10,707 bases of DNA from Heterostelium multicystogenum (taxonomy: Eukaryota; Evosea; Eumycetozoa; Acytosteliales; Acytosteliaceae): positions 1 to 10,707 of the forward strand of contig RCNN01000469.1 of NCBI GenBank assembly GCA_003667245.1. The letters are read 5' to 3'. A program made the translations under genes and the position numbers. Shown here one piece after another: positions 1 to 8,381 of the stretch. How positions within the stretch are numbered: position 1 is the first letter of the stretch; each line of letters begins with the position of its first letter. A model generated the notes under the pieces. That model was not told the DNA's origin and did no database searches. It saw only the letters and a list, made by a program, of their open reading frames with translations.

Positions 1-775
1 TACCTGTTGGTGTGCTGCTGGAGTACCCGTTGCAATTGTGGATTTTCTCTTTTAACATTTGAATAGAATCGTCTCCATTGACGTCAACTTCAACGATATT
101 TCCATTTGGCACTTTACTTTCATTGTGTATTAAAATTTTATAATTATATTAACAAAAGTTTTAAATAATTTTCTTTTATTGTTTTTTCTATAGGTAAACC
201 TATTTTTTTTACTACTATAAATAATTGTTAAGATTTGATTAAAAAACTATTTATAAATAATGTTACCAAGAGAGATATTAATCAAAAAGACAAAATTAAT
301 AAAAAAATTAATTTTAATTTTAATTTATTACCTCTTTTGGAAATACTATAAATTTGAACCTTCTTGTGAGAATTACTTATAAGTTTATTTTTGATATCGG
401 CATTAATTATTTGAATACATTTTTGATACAGTCTTTTGAAGCTTCTGGCAAAATACAGGAAATACTCCACACCCTCAATGACTAATATTTTTTCAAAAAG
501 ATTTCTGCTGATGACATCTTCTAATTCACCTTAGATATAATATTTAAATAGTATTTTTCAATGCAATATTGAAATAGTTTCAATGCAAAGCTAACAGTAA
601 TTGCTGTATTAAAAATAACACTAGTAACCTTTGGAAATACTATTGAATAAAAAAAACTAAAAAATTAGATTAGAATTTTATTGACTAATAATATTTGTTA
701 CTGAATAAATTATTACTATTGTTGATATTGTGAGAATGGTTTTCTGATATTATTTTTAATATTTATATTCTTCAT
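1..775 (-). CDS. Ubiquitin-like-domain protein with unknown N-terminal region (3' end beyond window)
   Basis: Proposed three-exon model. Exon 1 is 775-702, exon 2 is 529-332, exon 3 is 111-1; introns are 530-701 and 112-331. Exon 2 is the firmest part: an open frame (…LFEKILVIEGVEYFLYFAR…) that ends phase 1 at GAG|GTAATA. Splicing to AAAG|TGCC makes a GTG codon and joins QIYSISKR to VPNGNIVEVDV…SIQMLKEKI. This aligns with the first strands and helix of ubiquitin (QIFVKT…GKTITLEV…TIENVKAKI). After one extra base near 34-37 the frame reads ATGTPAAHQQV, like the ubiquitin GIPPDQQRL turn. So the fold continues past the left edge. Exon 1 (ATG at 775, then an Asn-rich stretch) needs one +1 correction but splices in phase as NNLF|SELEDV. 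It starts only 20 bp from the preceding stop codon, so this start is doubtful. I do not recognise the roughly 90 residues before the ubiquitin fold. Ubiquitin-like domains often mediate proteasome or ubiquitin-pathway contacts; any role here is inference. Confidence 0.5.
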
Positions 776-795
776 CACCGATGGTTTCGTAATAA

Positions 796-1981
796 TCAAG
801 CAAAAAATCCTAGACCTTGCATGTAGAGTTTGAATGGACCAATAAAATCGTATGGTTTCTCAGCAGTGACCAATGCACCACAGGCTGGAATAGTAATTAA
901 AGTGGACGATGCTGGGTTGAAATGTGAGAAAAGCTCGATGACATCTTCAACATGCACATCATCAATTCCAAACAACTACTAAATTCTTACACTTTAACTT
1001 GTGAATATCGTTTAAACTGATATCGTCTCTCCTGTTAAAATTAAATAATCAGTATGAAATAGCAAAGAAATATCAAATAACTACGTACTTTAGGTAACTT
1101 TCTACATAGTGACTCATGTTGACAGAGTTGATCAACTTCATTTCATCAATAATCGATTGGATGATATCTGGGGAGGTAGTATCGAGTTCACCCAAATGGA
1201 AGTACTTGACAAGGTAGTCTTTAACACTCTCTGGGTTCTTGAAGGATGGAATCGATTTAAATCCAATCCAATGCTTAACAGTCTCAAGCCAACCGAATGA
1301 TTTAAATGCTGAACCACAAAGAATCAATCCAATTACATATTTTGGATTGTTAATTGCAAACTTGGTTAAAACTGCACTACCAGCACCTGAACCAAATCCA
1401 ATAAAGGTCTTTATACTATGTATAAGCAAGAAACAATGTTAGTATTAAACCATTTTGGCTGAATATGCTTGTATACATACTGGAAATGTTCCAATACATA
1501 AAGGATGTCCTGTGACATTTGTTCCAATGATGGATAGTGCTCAATATCTGGAGCATTGATTTCGTGACCTGGTGCCTCGATATGAAGAATATTGACGAAT
1601 TTGATGACAGATTTCATATCTGCACGATAAAAGAATGGGCTAAAACATGAAACATCTAAAAAGAAGTATTTTTGCATTAGATAATGATGTATCAATTTGG
1701 CGACAAATCAATGATCCTTACGATTGGTTCCTAAATCATGGTAGGTAATGATATATGGTAACTCAACATGGGCAGAGTTTTCACCCATTCTCAAGTAGCA
1801 TGTAAGTTCACCCGATGCTGTTTTAAATGTTGTGTCTGACCTCTCCCGGTTGATCGACATATTGGTGCATGACTGGAATAGCGATCTGACCTGAATTCGA
1901 CAAACCATCAGATGTACTCTTTCTAAGACTTCCTGCAAGCTTATTCAAAGCTCCACCAGATGTACTCTTTTTCAAATCCAT
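796..1981 (-). CDS. NDRG-family protein (N-myc downstream-regulated, alpha/beta-hydrolase fold)
   Basis: Four exons: 1981-1722, 1655-1481, 1415-1089, 1031-796. Introns are 66, 65 and 57 bp (GTAAGG, GTATGT and GTACGT donors). The corrected product is about 331 residues, close to the family's 340-390. Recognisable blocks in order: ITYHDLGTNH…CFSPFF (NDRG ITYHDVGLNHK…CFNPLF), HIEAPGHE…APD, YPSLEQM, the elbow IGFGSGAGSAVLTKFAINNP, then NLVVVG and a C-terminal IPACGALVTAEKP…MQGLGFF (family DCGG…P…QGMGY). As in other NDRG proteins, the Gly-rich elbow has no nucleophilic Ser at the catalytic position, so hydrolase activity is not expected. The family is linked to stress and differentiation responses. 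Two single-base insertions break the frame: at 1821-1829 (ATTTAAAA) and 970-972 (TTT for TT). With both removed, all three introns are in phase. The N-terminus holds a small repeat (KSTSGG / KSTSDG). The ATG at 1981 is the first in the open frame. Confidence 0.93.
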
Positions 1982-2925
1982 TCTTTACAAGTATAATTTG
2001 TGGCTGTTGTACTTGATACTTCTTCTTTGTTTTTATTAGTAAATAAAACAAATATTTAGATTCCGATATATAGGTATGTATAAATTATACGACGATTATA
2101 TTAACTGTTAGCTAATACAATCAATATATATAATTTGATGATAATTATTTTAGAAAGCTATTGATAAATCTATTTTTGATTATCTATTTATGTCGTACTA
2201 ATGAACAAACACAAAAAAATGACAAGATGCAATTTTAAGAAAAATTGAGTATTAATTTGGTGTGTATTTTTGTGTTGTTGTTTGTTGTTCTAATTTTAAT
2301 ATAATGTTGAAGTGCAAATTCAATAGTAAGTTTATTTATTTATTTATTTTGTGAAGTTGTTTTATTTTATTTATTATATTAAATATAAATATAAATAATA
2401 GTAGTTTTTTAAAAATTTATTTGTAAGGTGAGTTTTGTGTATGTGAGTGGTGTGAATTGGTGAACTAAGCATAAAAGAAAACAGGGAAAAATAAATTAAA
2501 TTAAAAATATTATTTAATTAAATTTTATTATTTATTTTTTATAATTATTATTATTATTATTGTAATTATTTTTAAACTAATAAAAATAAAACAAAAAATT
2601 AATAATAAAAATTGACATGAGTATTAAAACAAGGAACTTGACATGTGTTGTCTTGATTTTTGTTTTGGAAAACCTCGAGTGTGGGTGATCCTTTTATAGA
2701 ATCTGAGATCAAAAAACAGGTCAGGAGTGAATTTGTGAGTTTTGTTCATGGTGTAATTGGTTTAATCTATGGTTTATCTACCCTTGTAACCACCAAGAGG
2801 GGGGGACAGTAATAAGGATTTGTTTGAACAAGAAAACAAGCTGCTAATGTGTTAATCAGTAGTGTCATCTAACAACATCTGAACGTAACTTAATTACTTG
2901 TTAATTGTGGGGGGAGAGAACACCA

Positions 2926-2957
2926 CCTGTGACAAAATACATTGTATTCTGCACAGG
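2926..2957. other. Inverted repeat / potential stem-loop
   Basis: CCTGTG (2926-2931) pairs with CACAGG (2952-2957). Inside, AATAC (2936-2940) pairs with GTATT (2944-2948) around an ATT loop, separated by a 4x3 internal loop. That gives eleven base pairs in two helices within the GC-richer part of the gap. No known RNA family is recognised. Confidence 0.4.
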
Positions 2958-3000
2958 ACCCACCTTCACTAATAAAAAGAGAGGACTCAATAAAGTAATA

Positions 3001-3022
3001 GTTGATAATAATATCTATCAAC
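3001..3022. other. Inverted repeat / potential stem-loop
   Basis: GTTGATA (3001-3007) and TATCAAC (3016-3022) are perfect 7-bp arms around an 8-nt AT loop. It lies 44 bp from the previous stem-loop, in the same unexplained segment. Confidence 0.35.
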
Positions 3023-3320
3023 AAGTCTCGTAGTTAATCAAAACAATTCATTACAAGAAAGGTCTGAAATTGGAGTGGTTCACTGTTTGTCAGTGTGTGT
3101 TGTCATCTTGTAATTCTAACATTCTTTTCTAATAATCTGTCTTGGTTATATCTTTCTGATATGTGCTGAGGAGCACCACCAACTAATCAGCCAACCAACT
3201 TGATTGTCGTCAGCAAGAACAATCCTCATGTTCTGGAAATCTTTGAAATCCAAAATAAAATAAAACAAAATGGGTCATCTCTACCAAAATAACAATAATC
3301 TTAGATGAAAAAGCTATTAT

Positions 3321-5147
3321 TTATTTCTTCTTTCCAAATTTCTCAGCTTTTTTTTTCTTTGTTTGCTTCTTGATGTGCTTTTGGAATTTTTAGTCTTTCT
3401 TCGCTCTCTGTTCAACTCCTTGACCAGTTTCTTTCTTTCTTTCTTGGGCATATCCTCTAATTTAATTGGTTTTACCGTCTTTATCTGTGATTCCGCTTGT
3501 GATGACATCGTCTCCGCTGTCGCTGTCGTCTTCTTCCTCACTGTCACTGTCACTTTCGCTTTCATCATCTTCATCGTCATTTTCGGTGCCGTCTTTCTTG
3601 ATTATCTCAGGAGCATCCAATGTGCTTGTTAACGTTGAGCTTAAACCCATAATAGTATTATAGAAAACATCGCCACCAGCCTTGGCCTTTGCTAAAATCA
3701 CGATCCAAATCCAAAATTTGATCTAAAGTACGTGGAATATATGCGTTTCTGAAAACTTCTTCTTGATCTTATCCTCCTCTGACAGCTCTCCTCTTTCAAC
3801 AATCTTTTTCTGTAACTAGAATGATGAGGATAGATGAGGTTGTTAGTGAATTGAAATGAATGATATATGCTGCCTGTTTTGAGTGTATGACCTACAGCAT
3901 CCAAATACAAATCGATATTATCGTCGTTGATTGAAATGTCCGTAACGAATTCAAATAGTTCTTGTGTTAGCATGGTCTGCACACCATTCTTTCTGAAAAA
4001 GTCTGTGATGTTGGATACGTCCATACGGAGGAATTCCAGTGAGTGGGGATGGTCGTGCTCGACAGACTGTGATTACGTCGATAATGAAACAATCCACCCT
4101 TGTAGTAGAGGATATTGTACTCTGAAAAGATCGGCATGCACCAGACGACACTTGTGGTAGAGTGTTCTCATCATCTTAATTGCATCCAAATATAGCTCGT
4201 GATAAACGCTCATCGGTGAGGACGGCATCCTTCAAACGTGGTGCAGCATATCCATCCTTTCCAATGAAATTCATAATCAAAATGTGATTTCTCAAAACCA
4301 AAGGCGTTGGACAGGGAATACCGGCAGTCTTCAAAACGCATAAGATTACGGTACTCCTTCTCTGCCCAAACTTTGACCATCTTACGTGGATTGTGCTTGC
4401 TGTAACCACGACGGAAACGGAACTCACCAGTAACAATTAACGAATCACGGTCCTTAAATACCAAAATACTTGTTTTTGTACACCTTGATCGCACGCTCCT
4501 CGCCACTGGCAGTCATGGCATGGTATACATTTGCTTCCTTACCAGTGCTTACACAACCATTTGATCTCGCTGATGACACCCTTGTTGATCATCTTGAACA
4601 GCATCAAACGCGTTCTTGGGTCGAGTACCTGTTCAGTGGTGGCTCTATTCTCTTTGTCGGCAATTCTTATTCTAGATTGTTCGATCAAAGGCAGCCATTG
4701 CAATTAATATAATGGCGGCATCTAGCTCGACGATAGCAACACAACACATACCCTTGTTTATCGTCTTTTTCTTTTTAATTTCTCTCTAACTTCATTTGAT
4801 ACAGAGTTGGGCAGTGAACGATGAGAGTCATCGTCGATAACTCTTCTCATCTGACCCAAGTTTATTTTATTCTGATACTTTTGTTCCAATACATTGTTTC
4901 TTGGCTGCAGTGACTTGTTCAAAAGACAAAGATGATCTTTCATGCAATACACGGTCCTCATCTTCATCACTATCGAAAATAATCATCATCATCGTCACTA
5001 TAATCATCATCATCACTGTAATAGTCATCATCATAATACTGTTGCTCTACATTACTATTATTATTATTGTTATTAATATTATTGCTGCTGTTAGATTGAA
5101 GGGCGGCATCGACTCCGCCATTCACAGAGTTTAGCTTGTTGATCCAT
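3321..5147 (-). CDS. rio1: Atypical serine/threonine protein kinase RIO1
   Basis: RIO1 is a cytoplasmic kinase/ATPase needed for final 40S ribosome subunit maturation (established family knowledge). Exons are 5147-4752, 4671-3896 and 3815-3321; both introns are 80 bp. The corrected length is about 550 residues (human about 568). The N-terminus is Asn-rich then acidic (runs of Asp), followed by the conserved NKINL segment. The kinase domain shows [11 protein letters not shown], the RIO nucleotide loop [27 protein letters not shown] with the ATP-site Lys, GIPCPTP, hinge [14 protein letters not shown], catalytic loop LVHADLSEYNIL with the catalytic Asp, and metal-binding [14 protein letters not shown]. 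Then come [21 protein letters not shown], an acidic Ser/Asp/Glu tract and a basic tail ([10 protein letters not shown]…KIPKHIKK). About 15 one-base insertions and one deletion (about 3768) disrupt it. Correcting them gives exact phase 2 and phase 0 at the two introns. The second acceptor could instead be 6 bp later (TTACAG). The ATG at 5147 is the most upstream in the corrected frame. Confidence 0.95.
4976..5035. repeat. Imperfect ATC/GAT triplet repeat (acidic tract of RIO1)
   Basis: GAT/ATC triplets interrupted by TAT and AGT codons encode an Asp/Tyr/Ser acidic stretch near RIO1 residues 40-60. Acidic N-termini are normal in RIO1 orthologues, so the repeat is probably functional in composition though length-variable. 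A T-run insertion at 4976-4979 sits at its downstream edge. Confidence 0.7.
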
Positions 5148-5711
5148 ATAATTCTTTAATAAATAAATGGAGTGTAAAAAAACGAAGTTTTCGTCTTTTT
5201 TATATTCTCATTAATTATATATTATTATTATTATTGATTATTTTTTTTGTTAATTAGTTTTGGAATTGTTTATTTTTATTAAATAATTCAGATATTAATA
5301 AGAAGTTATCTATTCCTATTTAGTGTCGGGTCTAAATTTATGGACTTCTTACATTTTGAATTACAAACTTTTAAAACAAAACAATTTATATCAACTCACT
5401 GCAAAATCACTTAGTAGGTTGATATGACATGTCAATTAATCTGGAGTTTGGTAAAGATTTGATTGTAATGTAGTCAAATGATAATCAATAGCAATAGGTT
5501 TGTATGTAGCTTATTGTTTGCAATGAAAAAAGGGAGCTTTCAAATTGGAAGTTAAATCTTGAATTATTTATTGTCTCTAGTAGGTAGTTCTTGTTATTCA
5601 TTGTATCTTAAGATTGTTATTTTGTTTGGTTGGCTGGTTGGTTGGGGTTTGTTTGATTGTTTGATTGTTTGTTGTTTGATATTTGAGTTGTTGGTGTTGT
5701 TTAATAATAAT
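5148..5711. other. Intergenic region: rio1 upstream flank and GTPase 3' flank
   Basis: No gene is seen. The part next to rio1 has a strong hairpin (5176-5201) and an AT-only microsatellite (about 5215-5245). The part next to the GTPase stop (about 5625-5710) is G+T-rich on the plus strand with repeated GGTTG and TTTGATTG units. It therefore reads as a C+A-rich 3' UTR on the coding strand. Confidence 0.6.
5176..5201 (-). promoter_or_regulatory. Hairpin in the probable rio1 5' leader
   Basis: The plus strand has A6 + ACGAA, loop GTT, then TTCGT, a bulged C and T6. That is an 11-bp stem with one bulge and a 3-nt loop. It lies 29-54 nt upstream of the rio1 ATG, so on the coding strand it would fold in the 5' leader if transcription starts further out. 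The T run on the plus-strand side also resembles a Pol III-type stop. The function is unknown. Confidence 0.4.
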
Positions 5712-6768
5712 TTACATTAATATACATCTTTCTTTCTTTTCTTTTGTTGGTACACCTTCTTTCTTATATTTATCTCTAATCTTTCGTACGATACTAAAAA
5801 AACACATTATCTACATTGATTCTATCTTTACAAGATGTCTCCCAAAATTCACAGTTTGGATATGATTGTGCTAATTGTTTTCCTTCGTTTGTGCTAACTT
5901 CTCTGTGTGAATCTAAATCAATCTGTGTGGAGTATTGGATTAATATGCCGACTCTGCTATGATGGGTCTGTCTGCTGCTACAAAAAATAGTTACCTTATT
6001 ACCAACCAAAACAATAGGTACTTCCTCTTCTTCCTTGACTCTAAAAAGCTGTTCGACGATGTCTTTCAATTCGATAAAGGTAGATTTTACAAGAATACTA
6101 TAGACCAAGACGAAACCTTCGGCACTCTTCATATATAATTCTCTCATGGCAACCAAAACCTCTGAACCAGCTGTATCCAACACTTCGATACAAACATTTT
6201 CTCCATCCAACTCGAAGCTCTTTGTATAGGTATCTTCTACTGTAGGATCATACTATAATATTGATAACATAACATAATATATTAGATCATCAACTCACAA
6301 ATATCATATCGTATCAATCAAATTTTTCAAATCCATTCATTCCATATCCATTTTCCAATCGACATCTTCACTCTACAAATCTTCCTGTCTTCCATTGCTA
6401 TTTATAACCAAAAATTGTATAAAATCCCATTTTGCTTGTAAAAAAAAAAAACTGAAAAAAAAAATAATAAAATTCGTTTCAACTCGTAAATCCATCCATC
6501 CGCCTTTCTTTCCTTGTCTTTTTGATCTATCTATCTTGTCAATCGTCGTGCTCTTTGAATCTTTGGTTTGTTCATTGATGGTTGTATGCTTTGCTATCTG
6601 ATTGTTAGGTGTTGATGGAAATCGATGATTACCTTGTCGATGAATATTCCTTGGTGAATTGGACAGTGAGTGCAGACTTTTCCTACGGAACCAGATCCCA
6701 TCAACAGCTACAAAATATTTCGACTTTTGTGGTGTCTGTGATACCTTTCCTTTATCCTTCTTTCCCAT
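5712..6768 (-). CDS. Rap/Ras-family small GTPase with C-terminal CAAX box
   Basis: A membrane-associated GTP-binding signalling switch. Exons are 6768-6633, 6252-5995 and 5922-5712; introns are 380 and 72 bp. The corrected product is exactly 200 residues. A basic extension (MGKKDKGK…) precedes P-loop GSGSVGKS (24-31), effector segment YDPTVEDTY (46-54), switch II DTAGSE (71-76), [24 protein letters not shown] (128-133) and TSCK (160-163, for the usual TSAK). A Lys-rich tail ends in CILM, a CAAX box whose final Met favours farnesylation. VQF after the P-loop, a non-Gln residue after DTAG, and GFVLVYSI with [14 protein letters not shown] spacing are closer to Rap than to classical Ras. Dictyostelid RapC is one candidate, not established here. 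Frame breaks: insertions near 6700-6703, 6675-6677 and 5796-5802, and a deletion near 6642-6647. With these corrected both introns are in phase 0. Confidence 0.92.
6253..6632 (-). other. Long first intron of the GTPase gene
   Basis: The donor AAG|GTAATC follows …FIDK and the acceptor TATAG|TATGAT precedes YDPTVED, both phase 0. At 380 bp it is five times the usual intron here. It contains two A-rich runs on the plus strand (about 6440-6470) and CA/CT-rich segments, and frames inside it are chance. The position between the P-loop and the effector region is a common Ras-family intron site. Confidence 0.85.
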
Positions 6769-7204
6769 CTTTTACTTCTTTATAATATATAATAATAATA
6801 GTACGACTAATTTAAAGAGAAAATTAATAAATAATACTATTTAAAGTTTTGAGGTGAAAGTTTGTTGTGATGATGATGATTATGATGATACAATAATAAT
6901 AGTACTATTATGAATGTTTATAAATAAGTAAGGTCCTGTAACTATGATTGCTATCAATTAAATAATATAAATAAATAATAAATAAATAAAATAGATATAT
7001 TATATTATTTTAGATATATATAGAATGATTTGATTTGATTTGATTGTGATTGTTTTGATGATTAGTTTTTTAGTCAAAGTTAAGTTTGTTGTTGGGATAA
7101 AATAAATAAGTGAAAGAGAAACACACAAGTATGGATCAACAACTAAAAATAACTCCCAATAATAATTTTGCTGCCTGAAAGATTTGAATTAAAAAATGGT
7201 TTTG

Positions 7205-7226
7205 TTTTTTTTTTTTTTTTTTTTTT
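7205..7226. repeat. Poly-T tract (22 nt)
   Basis: An uninterrupted run of 22 T on the plus strand, followed by a second T run and A6. Long homopolymers of this kind are typical of dictyostelid intergenic DNA. It lies about 440 bp upstream of the GTPase start. Its exact length is unreliable given the indel rate of this sequence. Confidence 0.9.
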
Positions 7227-7705
7227 GATTCTATTTTTTTTTTAAAAAAGTTTTTTGATTCAATGCAGGTGTATGTTTGCTTAATCAAACTTACTTCCTA
7301 GATGAACGGTGATTATTATATCTTTTATAGTATTAAATAAATTTGATACTTTATATTTGTTATTATTATTTTAGCTTGTTTTTTGATGTTTGTTTACTTG
7401 TTTTAAAAGATTTGGGAATAAAATTGAAATGTGTAGATTGTTTTTGATTTGATTAGTGTTGGATCGCTTTCTCAACTTTGAAAGATGTGTGATTTGCAAA
7501 TGTGGTTGTATTTCATTTTTAGATAGATAAATTATAATAATAATTTGTTGTGGTGTTACAACTATAATTACTTTGTTTATAAACTTTAATAAATATAATG
7601 ATGTTTTTATCTTTAAAAGTAACAAACAAACAAATAAACCTCTAAGGTATCAACAGCAGCAGCAGATATTGTAAAGCAAGACAAGACAGCTAGAGCAGCT
7701 TGAAT

Positions 7706-7746
7706 ATGATATTATATCATTTTAAAGCAAGCATCTTGTTTGCTTT
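7706..7746. other. Pair of adjacent inverted repeats
   Basis: ATGATAT-T-ATATCAT (7706-7720) is a perfect 15-nt palindrome. Three bases on, AAAGCAA (7724-7730) pairs with TTGCTTT (7740-7746) over a 9-nt loop. They lie 160-200 bp beyond the zinc-finger gene's last possible stop, so they may mark its 3' end or a structured RNA. Confidence 0.35.
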
Positions 7747-7909
7747 TGAACAAGGTTATTTTAAGACCAATCAGAAGCACCAATAACAACAGTAATTAAC
7801 TTCAACCTTTTTGATTAAATCACACACAGTTCATTGATAGATATCTGTTTTTGATTTGGTTTTGTTTGTTTAGGTAAAATAAAATAAAACAGGTAACTAA
7901 TGTATTTAT

Positions 7910-8340
7910 TTATTTAGCAGGTAAATAAAATGAATAGCGAACGCTTTTAATCTTATAGAGACAACTAGTTGCCTTGGATATCACTTGGAGAGTCCAACTG
8001 CTGCGACTGATGGAGTTGCTTCTTTGAAAATATCTTGCCATTTGTTGTCTTGCTCTATATTCTCTAAGTTCACTTTCGAAATCGCTACAGTCATTGTTTA
8101 TACTTAACAGATTGTTTAATATGCACTTGTTTAAACCACTATTTAAATTACTACTACTACTACTGCAATTATTATTACTACTACTACTATTGTCAACTAT
8201 TTCAAATTTACTATTGTTGTTCTGTGATGACAATACTGGTGATGAAGTTAAATATTGGATATTAAGAGGTTGTGACTGTTGCGACTGTATTTGTGGTTGT
8301 GTTTGTTTATATGATCTACTAATATACATTTCATTAAAAA

Positions 8341-8381
<41 letters not shown>

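Larger units (their letters stand above)
1982..3320. other. Intergenic region: NDRG upstream flank and rio1 3' flank
   Basis: No sustained open frame is seen on either strand. From 1982 to about 2630 it is very AT-rich, with TTTA and TAA runs and a 143-nt C-free stretch (2322-2464). It is the likely promoter and leader region of the NDRG gene, which reads leftwards from 1981. From about 2640 to 3260 the base composition rises noticeably and there are G runs (about 2810 and 2909). This is unlike the other gaps, and two hairpin-capable segments lie inside it (2926-2957, 3001-3022). I see no tRNA, known transposon protein or coding match. It could be an unrecognised noncoding RNA, a decayed mobile element or a long rio1 3' UTR. 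Confidence 0.6.
6769..7909. other. Intergenic region: GTPase upstream flank and zinc-finger gene 3' flank
   Basis: There are no convincing genes. The short frame at 7371-7625 has only low-complexity Ile/Leu/Asn content and no homology I recognise. Contents are GAT triplets (6868-6890), a C-free run (6956-7073) with GATTT repeats, a 22-T tract (7205-7226) and an inverted-repeat cluster (7706-7746). It presumably holds the GTPase promoter and the 3' end signals of the zinc-finger gene. Confidence 0.6.

Noticed and set aside
598..612. ACAGCAA-like word on the minus strand, resembling the class I small RNA motif of dictyostelids
   Set aside because: Only part of the 11-nt motif is present, with no pairing terminal stem and no upstream CCCATAA-type element.
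3363..3663. Plus-strand frames with Ser/Leu/Phe runs over the rio1 3' end
   Set aside because: They are shadows of the acidic and Lys-rich tail of RIO1 on the minus strand.
4470..4712. Plus-strand 80-codon frame
   Set aside because: It is antisense to the RIO1 nucleotide-binding region, which matches family motifs on the minus strand.
4600..4760. Extra coding sequence (reads …[18 protein letters not shown]…) between the RIO1 N-terminus and kinase domain
   Set aside because: An 80-bp GTATGT…CTAG intron (4672-4751) removes it and joins DKQG to [16 protein letters not shown] in phase, matching the family without an insertion.
796..5147. Interpretation of NDRG and rio1 as pseudogenes
   Set aside because: Catalytic and structural motifs and all splice sites are intact; only single-base indels disturb them, and they are spread evenly over every gene in the window.
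6373..6632. Continuation of the GTPase first frame into 6373-6632
   Set aside because: This is read-through into the first intron; splicing at 6632/6253 restores the conserved YDPTVED effector segment in phase.
7371..7625. 84-codon minus-strand frame rich in Ile, Leu, Lys and Asn
   Set aside because: Low-complexity AT-rich DNA often gives such frames; no motif, no splice structure and no homology recognised.
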